Assembly: GCA_043228905.1 (NCBI GenBank)
Contig: JBHGNT010000021.1
Coordinates: forward strand, 3,720,001-3,784,000
DNA: 64,000 bases
Direction of reading: 5' to 3'
DNA from: Azolla caroliniana
Lineage: Eukaryota; Polypodiophyta
Positions 11,561-25,000 of the stretch are shown in pieces. The translations under genes were made by a program, and so were the position numbers. The notes beneath the pieces are model-generated. The model saw only the letters and a list, made by a program, of their open reading frames with translations. It did not search any database and was not told where the DNA came from. The stretch's first letter is position 1, and every line of letters starts with the position of its first letter.

Positions 11561-14500
11561 AGATGTGTGAGGGCTTTTGCTATTTGACATGTTGGTTGAT
11601 GAGGGTATGATAGTTACATTTTCCTATATGAGTTCTTTGTAATTGTTGGGCATCTTTCCATTAGTACCAAGGTGAATCTTTTATTTTAAAAAAAGGTTTC
11701 GTCGAAGCTTTTGCATGCAAAATCTTGTAAACTTGTAGTTTATATATCTATATATGTTAATGTTTTTGTTGTTGTTGTTGTTGTTATCACTCTTAGAACA
11801 AGTTGCATATAGAGTTATGTCGTCAAATCAACTTTCCTTTCAACTACACACTATTAAAAGTTTCTTGTGGTAGTGTTGAAGCCAAAAACTTCCATGATGG
11901 GGACGGTAAAGACTTTGCTCCTAAAAATGAACAAACGTTGAAAAAAGGACAATAACTCATGTGCATGCATAGCTTGCCAAATAAATTCCGTAGTATGCTA
12001 TTTAACATATTGACCTTGACCGCATGAATATGAGTATTTCCATTCAATATTTTGTCATGAATCCAAGGAAATGGTTTCATTAGAAAAGAATTAAGTAGTT
12101 AAATCAAAGCGTTAACAACAACAATTTGTTTGGAAACTCTGATGTGGCTCTTATGGCATGAATACTTTTGCTCTTTTGGTATATGATATACAATGTTCTT
12201 CCTAGTTTGATCTCATTCACAAAAAATTCTAAAGTTTTGACGATTTCAAATTTGTGTTATGGTACACACTTTTGAGCTGATAGCAAAAGATAATCGACAC
12301 TAATACATGACAAGTCCATAGATGTATTTTTCCTACCATGATATTTGATTCAATCAATCTTAGAAATACCAGTTCGCATCTTCAATGTGAGCGCATGTTG
12401 TAGTATACATAAACAAGAGGGTGTTTGGAATTAAGCAAAACTTTGTTCTAGGATGATGGTTATGATGCGATTCAAAAGTAGTATACATAAAGGTGTTTGG
12501 AATTAAGCAAATTACACATGCTTTTATTTGCAAAAGCATTTTAAGGAGAACAATGAAAACATCCTCAATCTTGATTTTTCATGCAAGGTTGAGAACCTTG
12601 TGATTTTTTTTTTTGAATAATAAATAACAAAAGTTGTACATCAAGATTCCCCTTATATTTGATTATGTGTGCTCGAATTCAAAACATGGAATTTGGTTGG
12701 GCCCTCGTTATATTGGGAAATGAAACGCATAATGTGAGGTCAAATATGCCTTTGAATTTTAAAAGACACGTATAGATTCTCATGAAGAATGAAAATAATA
12801 TAAATGACATGGGGTTTGGTAGGATTAATGATAAAACAATGCAAGCATAACTATAAAAGTTAATCACCCACTAGCATCTTCAAATATTAGATAGAGATTA
12901 AGAATACATACCTCGATAAATATAATTGAGTTTAAGAAGGTGTGTGTGGACATACTGCAGCTTGGAGCAAAGAGTAATGACAGCATACATCTACATATCA
13001 ATTCCGGGGATAATAATTTTACTAGCTATTTGTTTGTGTTTTTATTTTGTGGGCAGAAGGAGTGTTGGATTCAATCGTCGTAATGGTGGACGGTCACTTG
13101 GACCGATGACTCCTTCACCACCTAACCCTCCCCCTCCCCCTCCCCCTCCTTATTGAATTTGTTTGCATCCCCCTCCCCAACTTCTACCATGGGACATAAA
13201 ACATCATGTATAAAGCCTTTCTGTACATAGGAATTTAAAAAAAGGATACATAGATTTTTATCTTGGCCAAAAATATTGGACAACTTATTACAAACTTCCA
13301 TTAAATTTATTATTGTTTATTTTTTTCATTGATATATTATCTTTAATATCTAAAACTAAATTATATATGATGAAGCCACGAAGGACACAAAATCCATAAA
13401 ATCAATGTATTATTATTTTGGATGTAGTTGTTAATCTAACAAGTTTAAATGCACAAATTCCCATGTACAAGTTCAAATGCTCAATGTTTAATAAAAATCT
13501 TATTTGCATTTCATTTTATATATGGGAAAATTTGTGTCATGCTCGTTAGCTTGAGATAGGATGTTTGTTGAGCCTATATCTACTATTGTGCGCATGGCTA
13601 ATATGTTGTGGCTTATGCTAACAATACTTCAAGTATGATGCATGCTATTTCATTATGGAACAAAACCTCCCATAACAATGCTTTATAGTTGAAGATATCA
13701 TAAAATGTAACTTGGAGAATCTGGAAAACCTAAAACTTTTTCAAATGTGTGAAGTTTTTACACTTTAGCCTCTTGAGTTGTTTGAAATATTTTGTTCATA
13801 AACCTTGAATCTAAACATTATTTGGCTAACATGTTTTCACTCCATGATGGCCAATTTTATCTTGCTACATTTGGGTCATTAGATGGTTTATCCAAAGTGT
13901 GCAATTGTTTATCTCATTTGATATGTATTCATCATAATTGAAATTAATTGATCATGTTTTGATATTTAGCTCATAATTGTGCTCCTTTTTTAGAGCTCAA
14001 AATTGATGAGAACCACGTGGTGAATGTAGTTTTGGATCAAGAAGATTCGAGCTTTACAACACGGTGATACTATTTGCTTAAAGGGAGATACATTCTAGAG
14101 GGAAATTTTTCCTACTAAAAAAATTTGGAAGTGAGTTGCTCATGCAAGAAGATACCATTGCAATCAAGCTTTGTCATTCACTTGGTTATGGAATGATCCT
14201 TTGTGAACGCATGTGAAGATGCAACCTTTGAGGTACCAAATGTTGACAATGTGTGAAAAGGCCAATTCCAAGTTTTTCGGCAGGTGATGATAAGGATTCT
14301 CAATAGAATTATATTATTGCTTCCTAGAAGAACACATTTAGTTAATGATGTTCAAACATGTACAAGGTTCTCCATAGATAAACAATGACATTAGGTGAAT
14401 GAGTAATGATAGATTCACATTCACCCCAAGGACAATTAATTATAGGTGAGTGTTGTGACAATTTACCATTGGAGTAAAAAGAATGATTGTATTGCATGTT

Positions 14501-16899
14501 CCAAATATTTCCAAGTCTTGAGTCATTGATCCCTCTCCATGCCATCCCTCCTCGAAGGAATCATTTATACGTAATGAATGAAGATGAATGGAAGACTTGT
14601 GGAACCTATTCACTCTTGACCTTTTTTCTCTTTACTATGAAAAAAATAAAAAACATTGGTAGCTATTTGAAATGACACCATTTGTTACCCGCAGTTTGAA
14701 AGCATAATATGATGAAATTGACACCATTACACATGTTATAATAAAGATCCATGGAGTGTGGAATTGATGTTGGGTACATGATTACAAATTCATTGGGATG
14801 ATTTATGTGAAGGGGAGCTCTGAAAGGACCTAGGAAAGGTTACTTCCTCAGAAATGTGTCTAACAAGCTTGTTACCAACTTAAGACTTCCAAGTAAGTCT
14901 TAAGTTTATTTTGATCATTATAAACAAAGATATTATGGGGATAACCTTCCAAGTAATGCTCTAAAGGATCCAAGATATCCAAAAGCTTCTTCTTTATGAA
15001 TCTTGTTATTGATTTCTACAACTTCAAATTTTTGTGAATGGAAAGCGATTGGATGACTTGCCTAATGTCTCTAGTATGTGACAAGACATTTATGAGTGCA
15101 AAATTTAATGCATAATTGGAGAACAATGAACCCACATTACTCCCACTAGGTGCATAACGTTGGTATAGTCTACCTTGTAAGGTACACTACATAGGTGATG
15201 CATATTGTGATAATCCCCAAAAAGGATGAGAAGATGAGAATATGTATAGACTTTTGAAAGGAAAATGAAGCTTCCAGTCATAATAATTAACCAATCCCAT
15301 ATATGGAACATCTCTCGGAGAGAATAGCTTATGAAGAGGCATACAATCTTATTGTCAAGTTTCCTATAACCTAAATCATGGTTGCACCCAAAGATCAACC
15401 TAAAAATGTTTTCGCCATTGAGATTGGGACTTACGCTTATAAGCAAATGTCCTTCAACTTAATGAGTGCTTTGAGCACCTATCTTGGAGGGGCAAAACTA
15501 GGACATGAGAAGATGGACTTCCCCCATCACAATTGCTAATAGACAACTCAATCTAGTTAAAGTAAATTAGTCTACCACACAATTGAGAGGGTAAATCATA
15601 TGATATATGGGTAAGATATTTAAAAATAACCTCTTTCTTGCTTGTTTCATTTTTTACGAAGACCACCAAGCACTCTTGCATATAATGAACAAGACATATT
15701 TGGCGAGGAGAATATCTTGATGGATAGCGGTTCTCCTAGAGTTTGAGTTCAAGGTCATCAATGTAAAGGAAAGGACATGTTTTAGCATATCATTTCTCTT
15801 AGTTAAATAGTGGTGAAGAGCACCTCGACATTAATGATGAAGCACATGATGCAATCCTATTCACCGTAGACACAATATTAGAATGGGCTTTAAACATTGT
15901 TTGAGTGGTAATGGAGGATTCCTATTCTCGCAACAACTAGGTAAGCCTATTTGATCCTTGGTAAGGCATTATGACCCTTTGACAACAATATTATGTATGA
16001 GGATACATGATTACAAAATCGTTGGGTCGATTTATGTGAAGGGGAGCATTGAAAAGATCATGGAAAGGTAAAGGTTACTGCATAATTTTTTAAATGCGAC
16101 CCTTTGACAACAATAATATTTATGAGGGCACCTTTATATGTGAGGCAATACCATATCTAATGACAGTGCATACTAGATCATGATGCAATTTCTGTGATGC
16201 ACAAATCCCCACGTACAAGTTCTGATGCATGCAACACATCCATGGTTCATATGCACAAATCCCCATGTATAATTTCATATCAATGTGGAAACGGTCATAG
16301 CAGCGTAAAAGCTCATGTCCTCTAAGATTGTCCACATTGGGTTGTGGTGACCCACCCTTGTTAAGGACACATATGAGTATGTGAAATGTTGCGATGATTG
16401 CCAAAGGCACGAAATGGCATTGACAAGAGTAAGATGGATCAAGAAACTCACATGAACAACACAAAATGGATCACGTCACGCCTTAGGAAGGTTGTGAGTC
16501 GAGACATGTGTATCAATATTGAGGTATTTAATGGTGGCGAACACGACATCTTGTCACAGGCAATTTGCCTTTGCGGGAAATTAAGTGTTTGGGGAAACAC
16601 GAGGCTATAGGTGTAGAAAGAGAGAGAGAGAGAATAGAAAGAAATATTAACGTCTTCTTAAGGACAAAATTGGCCCATGAGACAGTTGGTTTACAACAAA
16701 ATTGGTATTTATCCAATCATCAAAACTAAAATAAAATAAAGTAAAAATAGAACTTAAACTAAAAGAGTTATAATAGTGTACAAAACGTGTTATACTCGAT
16801 AAAAGGAAGTGACTTTGCGCTAAGCCTAATTTCATTTCCACCCAAGCCTCTCAAAAGAAGTGGGAGGTCAAAGGCTTTTGGTGTGGGTGTGACCCATGG
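11561..16899. other. Long AT-rich intergenic stretch
   Basis: No gene could be supported. There are a short GTT repeat (11767-11784), a CCCCCT run (13129-13150) and scattered low-complexity tracts. Minus-strand frames at 14342-14545 and 15105-15446 might be very decayed LINE sequence but lack any diagnostic motif. Confidence 0.45.
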
Positions 16900-18207
16900 T
16901 CTCAGTGTATAGAGTGCCCCTGCCATGGCTTGTAGGCGGTGTAGCTCACGTTCCCTGATTTTCTTTATTGCTTCTACACCATGTCGAGTTGCTTTGAAAC
17001 CCGATATTCGAGGGCATTTGGTTCTTCTTTGGTTTTCTGCTTCATCAAGGAAAAGGTTGAGTGGTGCAGGTGTGTCGACATTCGTTGTTTCCCCCTATTC
17101 CTGGAACACTTCATTTCTTACATGTTGGTGAGCATTAGCAACATTATTGTCAACATTTTGTAACTTATTGTCTCTGTGTTGTTTTAGCTCTAGGATGTAT
17201 TTGCCTAATTTCTTTATATCTAGAGTATCTAATAGTTTGGGAAGGGTAGGAGAGGAACCAAGTATGTCTTGGTATTTTTCCCTTATCTCGACTTAGGTGG
17301 GACACTTGTATGTAAATTGGTACTCATCCTCTATCTCTATGTGGCATAACCTACATATCCTTTCCTCCCTAGGGACTCCATTAGTATGACCATTCTCAAC
17401 CTCATGTTGGTGAGATGATATTCTAAGGTGTCCAATGGCAACCCTTAGTGCACGTGGTAAGAATACATCTAGATATTTTGGTTGCGTAATAAAACCTAAC
17501 TTAGAGAAGTGCATGAAGTGTTCCTTATAGTACAACATTTTAGATGGGAGTGGCTCTAGTGGGGTGATCCATTTAAATTTGCCATATTTCTTGGCGTATT
17601 ACTTTATTGCGGTTCTCATGAGAGATTAAAGTGTTATCAATCGCGTGGTTGTACCTAAGGGGAGGGAGGTTATTAATGTCTAGACCATTCGCAAGAAGCC
17701 AACTCACCATCATGCCACACCATGAACTAGTATAGCCGGACTCATACAACGATCGAGAGGCCTTAAAGGCTTGATGGGATATTCTATCATGTGGTTGGCT
17801 ATGTATCCTGTCGATAAAGACTACAAGTTGAAAAAGTGCCTCTACTAACATCGGGGGTAAAGTGAACTCAACCCTAATAATGTCATGTGGTACTGTCGAT
17901 TTGCTTCGGAGTTGGCGTGATAACATTATCACCAATGGTCTCTCTAATTGCTTCCACATGAAAGATGGTAGTCCTGGAGCCCAAACCATTGATGCATACA
18001 TGAGGGAGGGAATCACTAATGAGTCAAAGAGCCACCCTTTAGTCCGTGGCTCTTGAAAGTATGCTTGATGGCATTGTCTCTCAAGGAGTGAGAGGGATGC
18101 ATGTCCTCTTGTAAGTCTATCCTTCACTGCTTGTGTCATCAAAAATTTACCTAAGCGGGCACTGAAAGTGACTCCGAGAGAGACATATGATCCAACCACC
18201 TCAATTG

Positions 18208-18210
<3 letters not shown>
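16900..18210 (-). pseudogene. LINE reverse-transcriptase C-terminal half and tail, degraded
   Basis: Minus strand 18210 to about 17573 encodes VGSYVSLGVTFSARLG, then LIPSLMYASMVWAPG-like sequence (LVIPSLMYASMVWAPG), i.e. the RT thumb and the conserved ...YGSE/W.P block. In another frame, 17538-17293 gives LRISSHQHEVENG, NGVPREERICRLCHIEIEDEYQF and YKCP, the zf-RVT zinc-binding region (C..C...H...C). The tail continues to about 16900 with LLDTLDIKKLGKYILELKQHR. A frameshift near 17550 and a stop near 17290 disrupt it. The 5' end borders an AG microsatellite at 18207-18240. Confidence 0.75.

Positions 18211-18240
<30 letters not shown>
18207..18240. repeat. (AG)n microsatellite
   Basis: About 17 AG units abutting the LINE remnant. 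Confidence 0.9.
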
Positions 18241-18244
<4 letters not shown>

Positions 18245-18261
18245 TGGGTGAGGAATAACAA

Positions 18262-18830
18262 TCAACAACGGTTCGGTTCGAGAGTGTAGAACTTAAACTG
18301 TTTAAAACCGCACCATTCAAAAATTTGAAACGGTTCGGTTTTGGTTTTCAAGTTAAAGTCAAAATTTAAAATTTTAATTTAGACTTTTTTTGTCAATATT
18401 TCAAAATTTTATAGATTTTTCTTAAAATGTCAGAATTAAAAATAAAAATGAAAAGGTTGTTCAAAAATTATTTAAAAAAATAATCAAGTGGCAACCCTAA
18501 ATTGCCAAACTGATTAAACCGAACCGAATCGAACCTTTGACTTCCCCACACTGAAACCGAACCGTTGGTTTTTCACCTGCGAGTCGCGACGAGAGTAGTA
18601 AAACTGAGCCGAGAGTGGCACTATCTTCCTTTCAAAAAGAGTTTCAATGCCAGGTAAAGACAAAATGATTGGATATGTAATCTAAGTAATTTGCCTAAGT
18701 AAAGGTCGCTTCCCTTTAAGATAATGGGCGCGGGTAAAGAAGAGCAGGCCATCATTTGCAACTTGAACCTAAACCGATCCGATCCGAACCGTTTAAACTT
18801 TTAAGCTGTTAAGCCGCAGTCTTTCAGCTC
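18262..18830. repeat. GGTTCGGTT/AACCGAACC-rich element upstream of SecA
   Basis: Motifs GGTTCGGTT (18271, 18332) and their complements (AACCGAACCG near 18518 and 18556, AACCG(A/T)TCCG near 18772) occur in opposite orientation around an AT-rich core. This is the look of a decayed MITE or foldback element. No clear terminal inverted repeat pair or target duplication could be fixed. Confidence 0.4.
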
Positions 18831-19078
18831 GGTTGGGTTCAAACCAAAGTGTTGCCTATTGCTGGCAAAGGAAGTGCGGACATGTCAGAAACACAAAAAA
18901 CTTCCTTTGTGACAATTTAGAACTTAAGAGTCCATCCATCCATGGCCCAAGCCCAAGGAACCTGAACTACATAGAAGATAGAAAGATAGTCTTATTCTTA
19001 TCTCAGAGATTAGATGGCACAGGGATCCTCATTCTCCTGGTCCTGACTCCTGATCCTGATCAGGTCCTTCTTCCACGA

Positions 19079-22000
19079 ATGGCCTCTCACTCAGTCGGCA
19101 TAGCTCGCCCTTCCATTGCAACAGATTCACCATTATGCTCTTCTCTACCTCGGATTATCCTTAAATGCTCTTTCCTCGGAAACAGAGACATTCTCCACGC
19201 TCATGATTCATGCTTCATAGCAAAGAAGAAGAAAGGCACAAGCACGAGCACGAGCAAGAGCAAGAGCAAGAAAACAGAGGGATTCTCATTTGCTTCTATT
19301 TCTGCTATAGGCGGTCTTTTCGGTGGCCTTTTCAAAAGTGCAGATGATAATGGGGAAGCGACACGTCAGCTGTTCGAATCCACCGTCTATTCCGTGAATG
19401 CATTCGAATCCACTGTCATGTCACTCTCGGATGAGGAACTTCGAAGCAAGACGGACGAGTTCAAAGAACGAGTTGCAAAAGGAGATTCCCTTGATTCCAT
19501 CCTTCCTGTAAGTCTCAATATGTTCCCTCCCCGTATTTGATCAGGAATTCCGTTTGATTATATCTAGGATCATTTACACTGTTGTGTCTAAAAACCTGTT
19601 TGATGGGGTGGATTTTTACATCGGGTGGTAGTTAAAAAAATAAAAATAAAAATGTGGAGGTCTATAATTACACAAAAGCATCTTATGGTGTTTTATTTTT
19701 TAGCCCAATATTTTCTGCCGCTCAATGTTGCAGGTTCAAAACTTGCTATATGGTGATTTCTGCCAAAAGTGAATTTTGTTCCAAAGAGAGGCAGAATTGG
19801 GTCCGAAATGTGTGTGAACCCCTAAGAAAATTACTTGTTCTTCTTCAATAGTTTCCTGTCATGTTTGTGCTTCTTTCCGTATGAGTGTTAAAATGTCCTG
19901 TCTTGTCTTGAATATGAAAGGTCGTCCTAAATCTTCTTGTTAGGAAAAGGAAAAGTTAATGACGGTATTACCTTGGTTGCTGCTCGGATTGTTCCAAAAT
20001 AGCAAATTTAAGATACACATTAATGAAGGCATGATCAGAATCAAATTTGGGGGATCTAGGGATGAAGCAAAGCAGGAGACAATATTATTGTACTGTCTAA
20101 GCAACTAAATAACTTCTGTTTTTCATATGAAGCAGAGAAACTAAACCTACTCCATATGACAAGGCAATGGCATAAGTTTTGTTTATTGTGGGATGTAATG
20201 TACAAGTCTATAGCCAGCCAAAATCATTGAATATGGTATCTCCAAAATATCATGCATGGAGAGAGAAGCAGTAGAAGAGAAGCAAAGTTGAAATTGCATG
20301 TTTAAATATGTGAGTTCCGGAGCTCGGTTGCTATGTATACTCTATATATGGTGGAGATGCAGGAAAAAGCAGAACATGTGATTGAGTTGCAACTATCTTT
20401 ACCAGCAAACAAATAAAAGCTGGTTACATTGAGGTTCAATGCATTGCTATAGCTCATGGAGGGACATTGAAGAGTAAACTTTGTAGCTCCTTACCATTTT
20501 GTGCATTAGATTGAAAAGTTTGTTTTATTACACTGTATCATTCGATACCCTAAAACATGTGATATGGGGTTATTTTTGGTCTTCATCAACAAATTAGTCT
20601 GCATGATGTCCTAAACTAGCTCATCCATTATGATTGTTGGTTTCACACATCATTTTCCTGTTGAATGCTTGATTGTGAGCATGTGATTTACTAATTCCCT
20701 GGTGCATTTGGATCCTTTTCCTTGCCAGGAAGCATTTGCTGTGGTTCGAGAAGCTTCTAAAAGAGTTTTGGGTTTGCGTCCGTTTGATGTACAATTGATT
20801 GGTATGAGATTTTGTTTTCTGGAAATGACAATGTGTCAAGTATACCGAAACAACTTTTGCAAATATTTCATATTTAAAGTTCACATTCAACAGGTGGCAT
20901 GGTCCTTCATAAGGGACAGATTGCAGAGATGAAAACAGGTGAAGGAAAAACTTTGGCAGCAGTTCTTCCAGCATATTTGAATGCATTGACAGGACGTGGA
21001 GTTCATGTGGTCACAGTGAATGATTACTTGGCAAGACGTGATTGTGAATGGGTTGGCCAAGTGCATCGATTTCTTGGGCTACGAGTAGGGCTTATTCAGC
21101 GTAAGGAGAAAATTTTCTGAGGGAAAAAAATTTCAATTATATTTCCAACTTTTCGATGTCCTCTTTCTGTTTAAATTATTTCATACGGGTAAAGTTTCCT
21201 GTGAATTTATTGACTTCAACAAGTTGAGTTATAACCTGCATTCTTTCCCCATTCATAAGTTTCACTAGTTTGCCTCACCATTTTACCTAGCATTTGAGAT
21301 CAACAAGTTGAGAATGCTGTCTTGAATTGTCTTGCAATTGGCTGTCATCAGTTCTGACTTTGAATTATCATTTGTCTAGCACATGTCATGAGTGCTATAT
21401 AACTGCATAATTGATCGAAAGCATTCATTGTCAGTTTGAAAATCATACATGTGCATTGAGGAATGTGTTCGTTTGACTTGAATTTAAAATTTGCCTAGCA
21501 GAACCACTTTTAACTTACACATTATTCCATGTTCTTTGTTTGACTCATTTATTATATATATATATTTAGTATGTAATGGAGTCAAATAGGTTGTTGGCTT
21601 TGCAGAGGGGATGACAAGTGAGCAGAGGAAGGCCAACTATATGTGTGATGTAACTTATGCTACCAACAGTGAGCTTGGATTTGATTATCTGCGGGATAGT
21701 TTGGCATTGGCAAGTGCTTTATGTTCTGATCACATATACCTTAGAAGTTGCTAAATCTTCTTAGGCTCATGATGTTTTTGCATGTTGTTAGAGTGTAGAT
21801 GACCTTGTCTTGAGAGGGTTCAACTACTGTATCATCGATGAGGTTGATTCTATATTGATAGATGAAGCTCGAACTCCACTTATTATCTCAGGTCCAGCAG
21901 AGAAACCAAGTGAAAAATACTATAAAGCTGCCAAAATAGCTGCCGCTTTTGTGAGGGACGTCCATTACACTGTGAGTTATATATTTGTTTTCAAGATTTA

Positions 22001-25000
22001 AAACATGTTCCGCAACAGAAATATATCAGAATAAGAAAAGTATGAATATTTCATCGTATTGATGAGGGATTTAGTTGGTTATCTGCCTTCTTAATAATTC
22101 AAAGTGAAATCGTTGCAGGTAGATGAAAAACAGAAATCTATTTTATTGACAGAACAAGGATACGAGGATGCTGAAGAGATCTTGAATGTGAAAGATCTTT
22201 ATGATCCAAGGGAGCAATGGGCATCCTATCTTATCAATGCTATGAAGGCTAAGGAATTGTTTTTGAAAGATGTGAGTTATATTGTGCGAAATAAGCAGGT
22301 AGTGATTGTGGACGAGTTCACAGGGAGAGTTATGCAGGTATCTATGTTTTACTTTTTTTTCTGTCTAATATTGCTATGTTAGAACATAGCATGACAATAT
22401 TGGTTATTTTATTGTGTTGGCACACTATTCTTTATTAATCGTTTGTGCTATATCATTACTCCTTCCCTGCTGGATACATCAATCAAATTCATAAACCATG
22501 GGCAGGTCTCATAGATGTTGAAAATCAAGATAATGAGACCGTGTCAGAAATGCTGTGCACAGCAATCATTTGATGCATGTAAGCTGTATTTGAAGTCCAC
22601 CTCGAGTCTCAGAAATAAGCACCATATTGAGTGTTTGGCAAGATGGCTACAAATCCAGCAAAGTATCTCAATGATATGAGTATATCCTTAGGAGAAGGAG
22701 AGCTATATTATTATGTACTGTCAGCCTTTTGAGACAATACTCTACAATGTCAGCTTTTTGAGTATATCATTGTCAGCTTTTGAGACCTATGTTATTATGT
22801 AATATGTTGAATTATGATAAAAGGTAAAATTACTGAAATACAATTCCTAGTCAAGATATGCAGGCATTTGATTGTGCCACATGGCATATATATAGAAGAA
22901 TGAGGATAAAATCATGTAGGTGAAGGATGGAATATATCGTTTTTTATACATGATGGGTCATGGAGTATTGATGGCCTTGAGATAGACGTCATGCCTCGGG
23001 TTACCTGGACCTTGTATGTATTATGGATCTCTCCAATTCAGTCCTGATGAAGTGGCTGTCATTCCCTAATCTGTACTTGGTGTCCAAAAGATCAATCCTG
23101 GCTCCTGATATTTAAGAATGAAAATCAGTACAGATAATTAAAACACAAAATATACAATCATTGAGTGCTAGGAAAATTATAATATATCTCTGGGATTAGT
23201 AAAAAGTAAGGATGTCTATATGAAAAATTTGGCCTATCTGATCTTAAAATAGAAATTTCAGAAAATCATGCAATGAAGAAGATGTTGCCTCTCCTTTTTG
23301 TTGTTTCTTGATTCCTATTTGATAACATTATGTTAATTAAGATATATGAGTAGTGCAGTAAAACTTAGATTTCTTGTTTGTATGTAAATGTATCTGGGCT
23401 TTTGTAGAATGCTTTTTTCCTCTACAGCTTGTGTTTAAATATAAAAACTCTTTCATTCATAACTGAATAAGAGGGGATTACTGCTCTATTTGACATTTAG
23501 TCTGAATATGGTCTTCTCAGTTTGAATGTGGATCGTTGAAGTTGTAACTTATCTACTGTTCAATAGCTACATTTTAAACTTCCTAATCAATGGTGCTGAG
23601 TGCCTGAAAATCTTAAAAAATATGTTCTCATACAATGTCTTGCATGCCTGTAGATATGCATTTACAAATGGTGCTTTTGTACTGTAGGGCAGACGATGGA
23701 GTGATGGCTTACATCAAGCTATTGAAGCAAAAGAAAACTTGAAAATTGAAAATGAGACACTCACTTTAGCATCTATTAGCTATCAAAATTTCTTCCTACA
23801 AGTAAGATCAACATTAGATTGAATTAGAAGATAACTATGCAGTTATTGAAATCCTTGATCTGATGATGTTGCATTGAACCAGTACCAAAAGCTCTGTGGA
23901 ATGACTGGAACTGCTGCTACTGAGAGTACAGAATTTGAGAAAATATATAAGTTAAGTGTTGCAGTTGTTCCAACAAATCAGCAGATGATTAGAAAGGTAC
24001 ATGATCTCCATATCTAAGAATAGCTAAGAAGATTTGTCGTATATGATTGACTTACGTGTTTGGACGTGTGTAGGATGAAGCGGATGTTGTATTTAGAGTG
24101 GAAGAAGGCAAATGGCGTGCATCAGTAGTGGAGATTTCCCGAATGCATAAGACAGGCCGGCCAGTTTTGGTTGGAACTACAAGTGTAGAGCAGAGTGAAG
24201 TTCTTTCCAAAAAACTAGATGAACTGGAAATTTCTTATCAGGTGAGTGCTGTTGTGTTGAGTGACTTAAATGTGGATGGCCTTCAAATTGCTGAGAAAGG
24301 AAGATTCTGTTTCTAGGTCTCAAATCTCTCTATCATCCCATACACAGGAACATGCATGAGATGAATGTTATGAAAGAATTTAGTCAAGCCCTGTTTCATA
24401 AAACCCTCTATAATTTTTCTATGAACATACTCAGACAATTTTGTTAAGAAGTTTGTGACATGCTTTCTTAGCAAAGTTTTTGGATGCATTTCAGCTTCTG
24501 AATGCCAAACCTGAGAATGCAGAGAGGGAGGCAGAAATAATATCTCAAAGTGGTCGAATAGGAGCTGTGACGATTGCTACAAACATGGCAGGACGAGGAA
24601 CAGACATTATTTTGGGTGGCAATCCTGACTTCATGGCTAGGCTAAAGTTGCGTGAAATCCTGATGCCTAGGTGCAGTCTTCATGACATTCTTTTCTATGT
24701 ATTAATGTGTGCCAGAATAGTTTCAAACAATGATGCAAATGCAATGCAAGATGAATGAGTAAAAAAAAGTCTGTTGTTGAGGTAGGCCTCTATACGGAAC
24801 AGTTTACATCATAATTCATTGTTGATTGCATGCAAAGAAATATCCAAAGTCAGGAAATACCAGTTAAGCTTTAATCCTATGTCCTTGATCACATGCATTT
24901 ATCTGACGCATGAGATGTTATTCTTGTGTTCTCTGTAAAAACATAGTTCTTATTGGCAGAATTGCCCAGCTTGCGGATGATGAAATTCCCTTTCAGAGAG

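Noticed and set aside
15105-15446. Minus-strand 113-residue frame as a LINE fragment
   Set aside because: No RT or zf-RVT motif could be identified.
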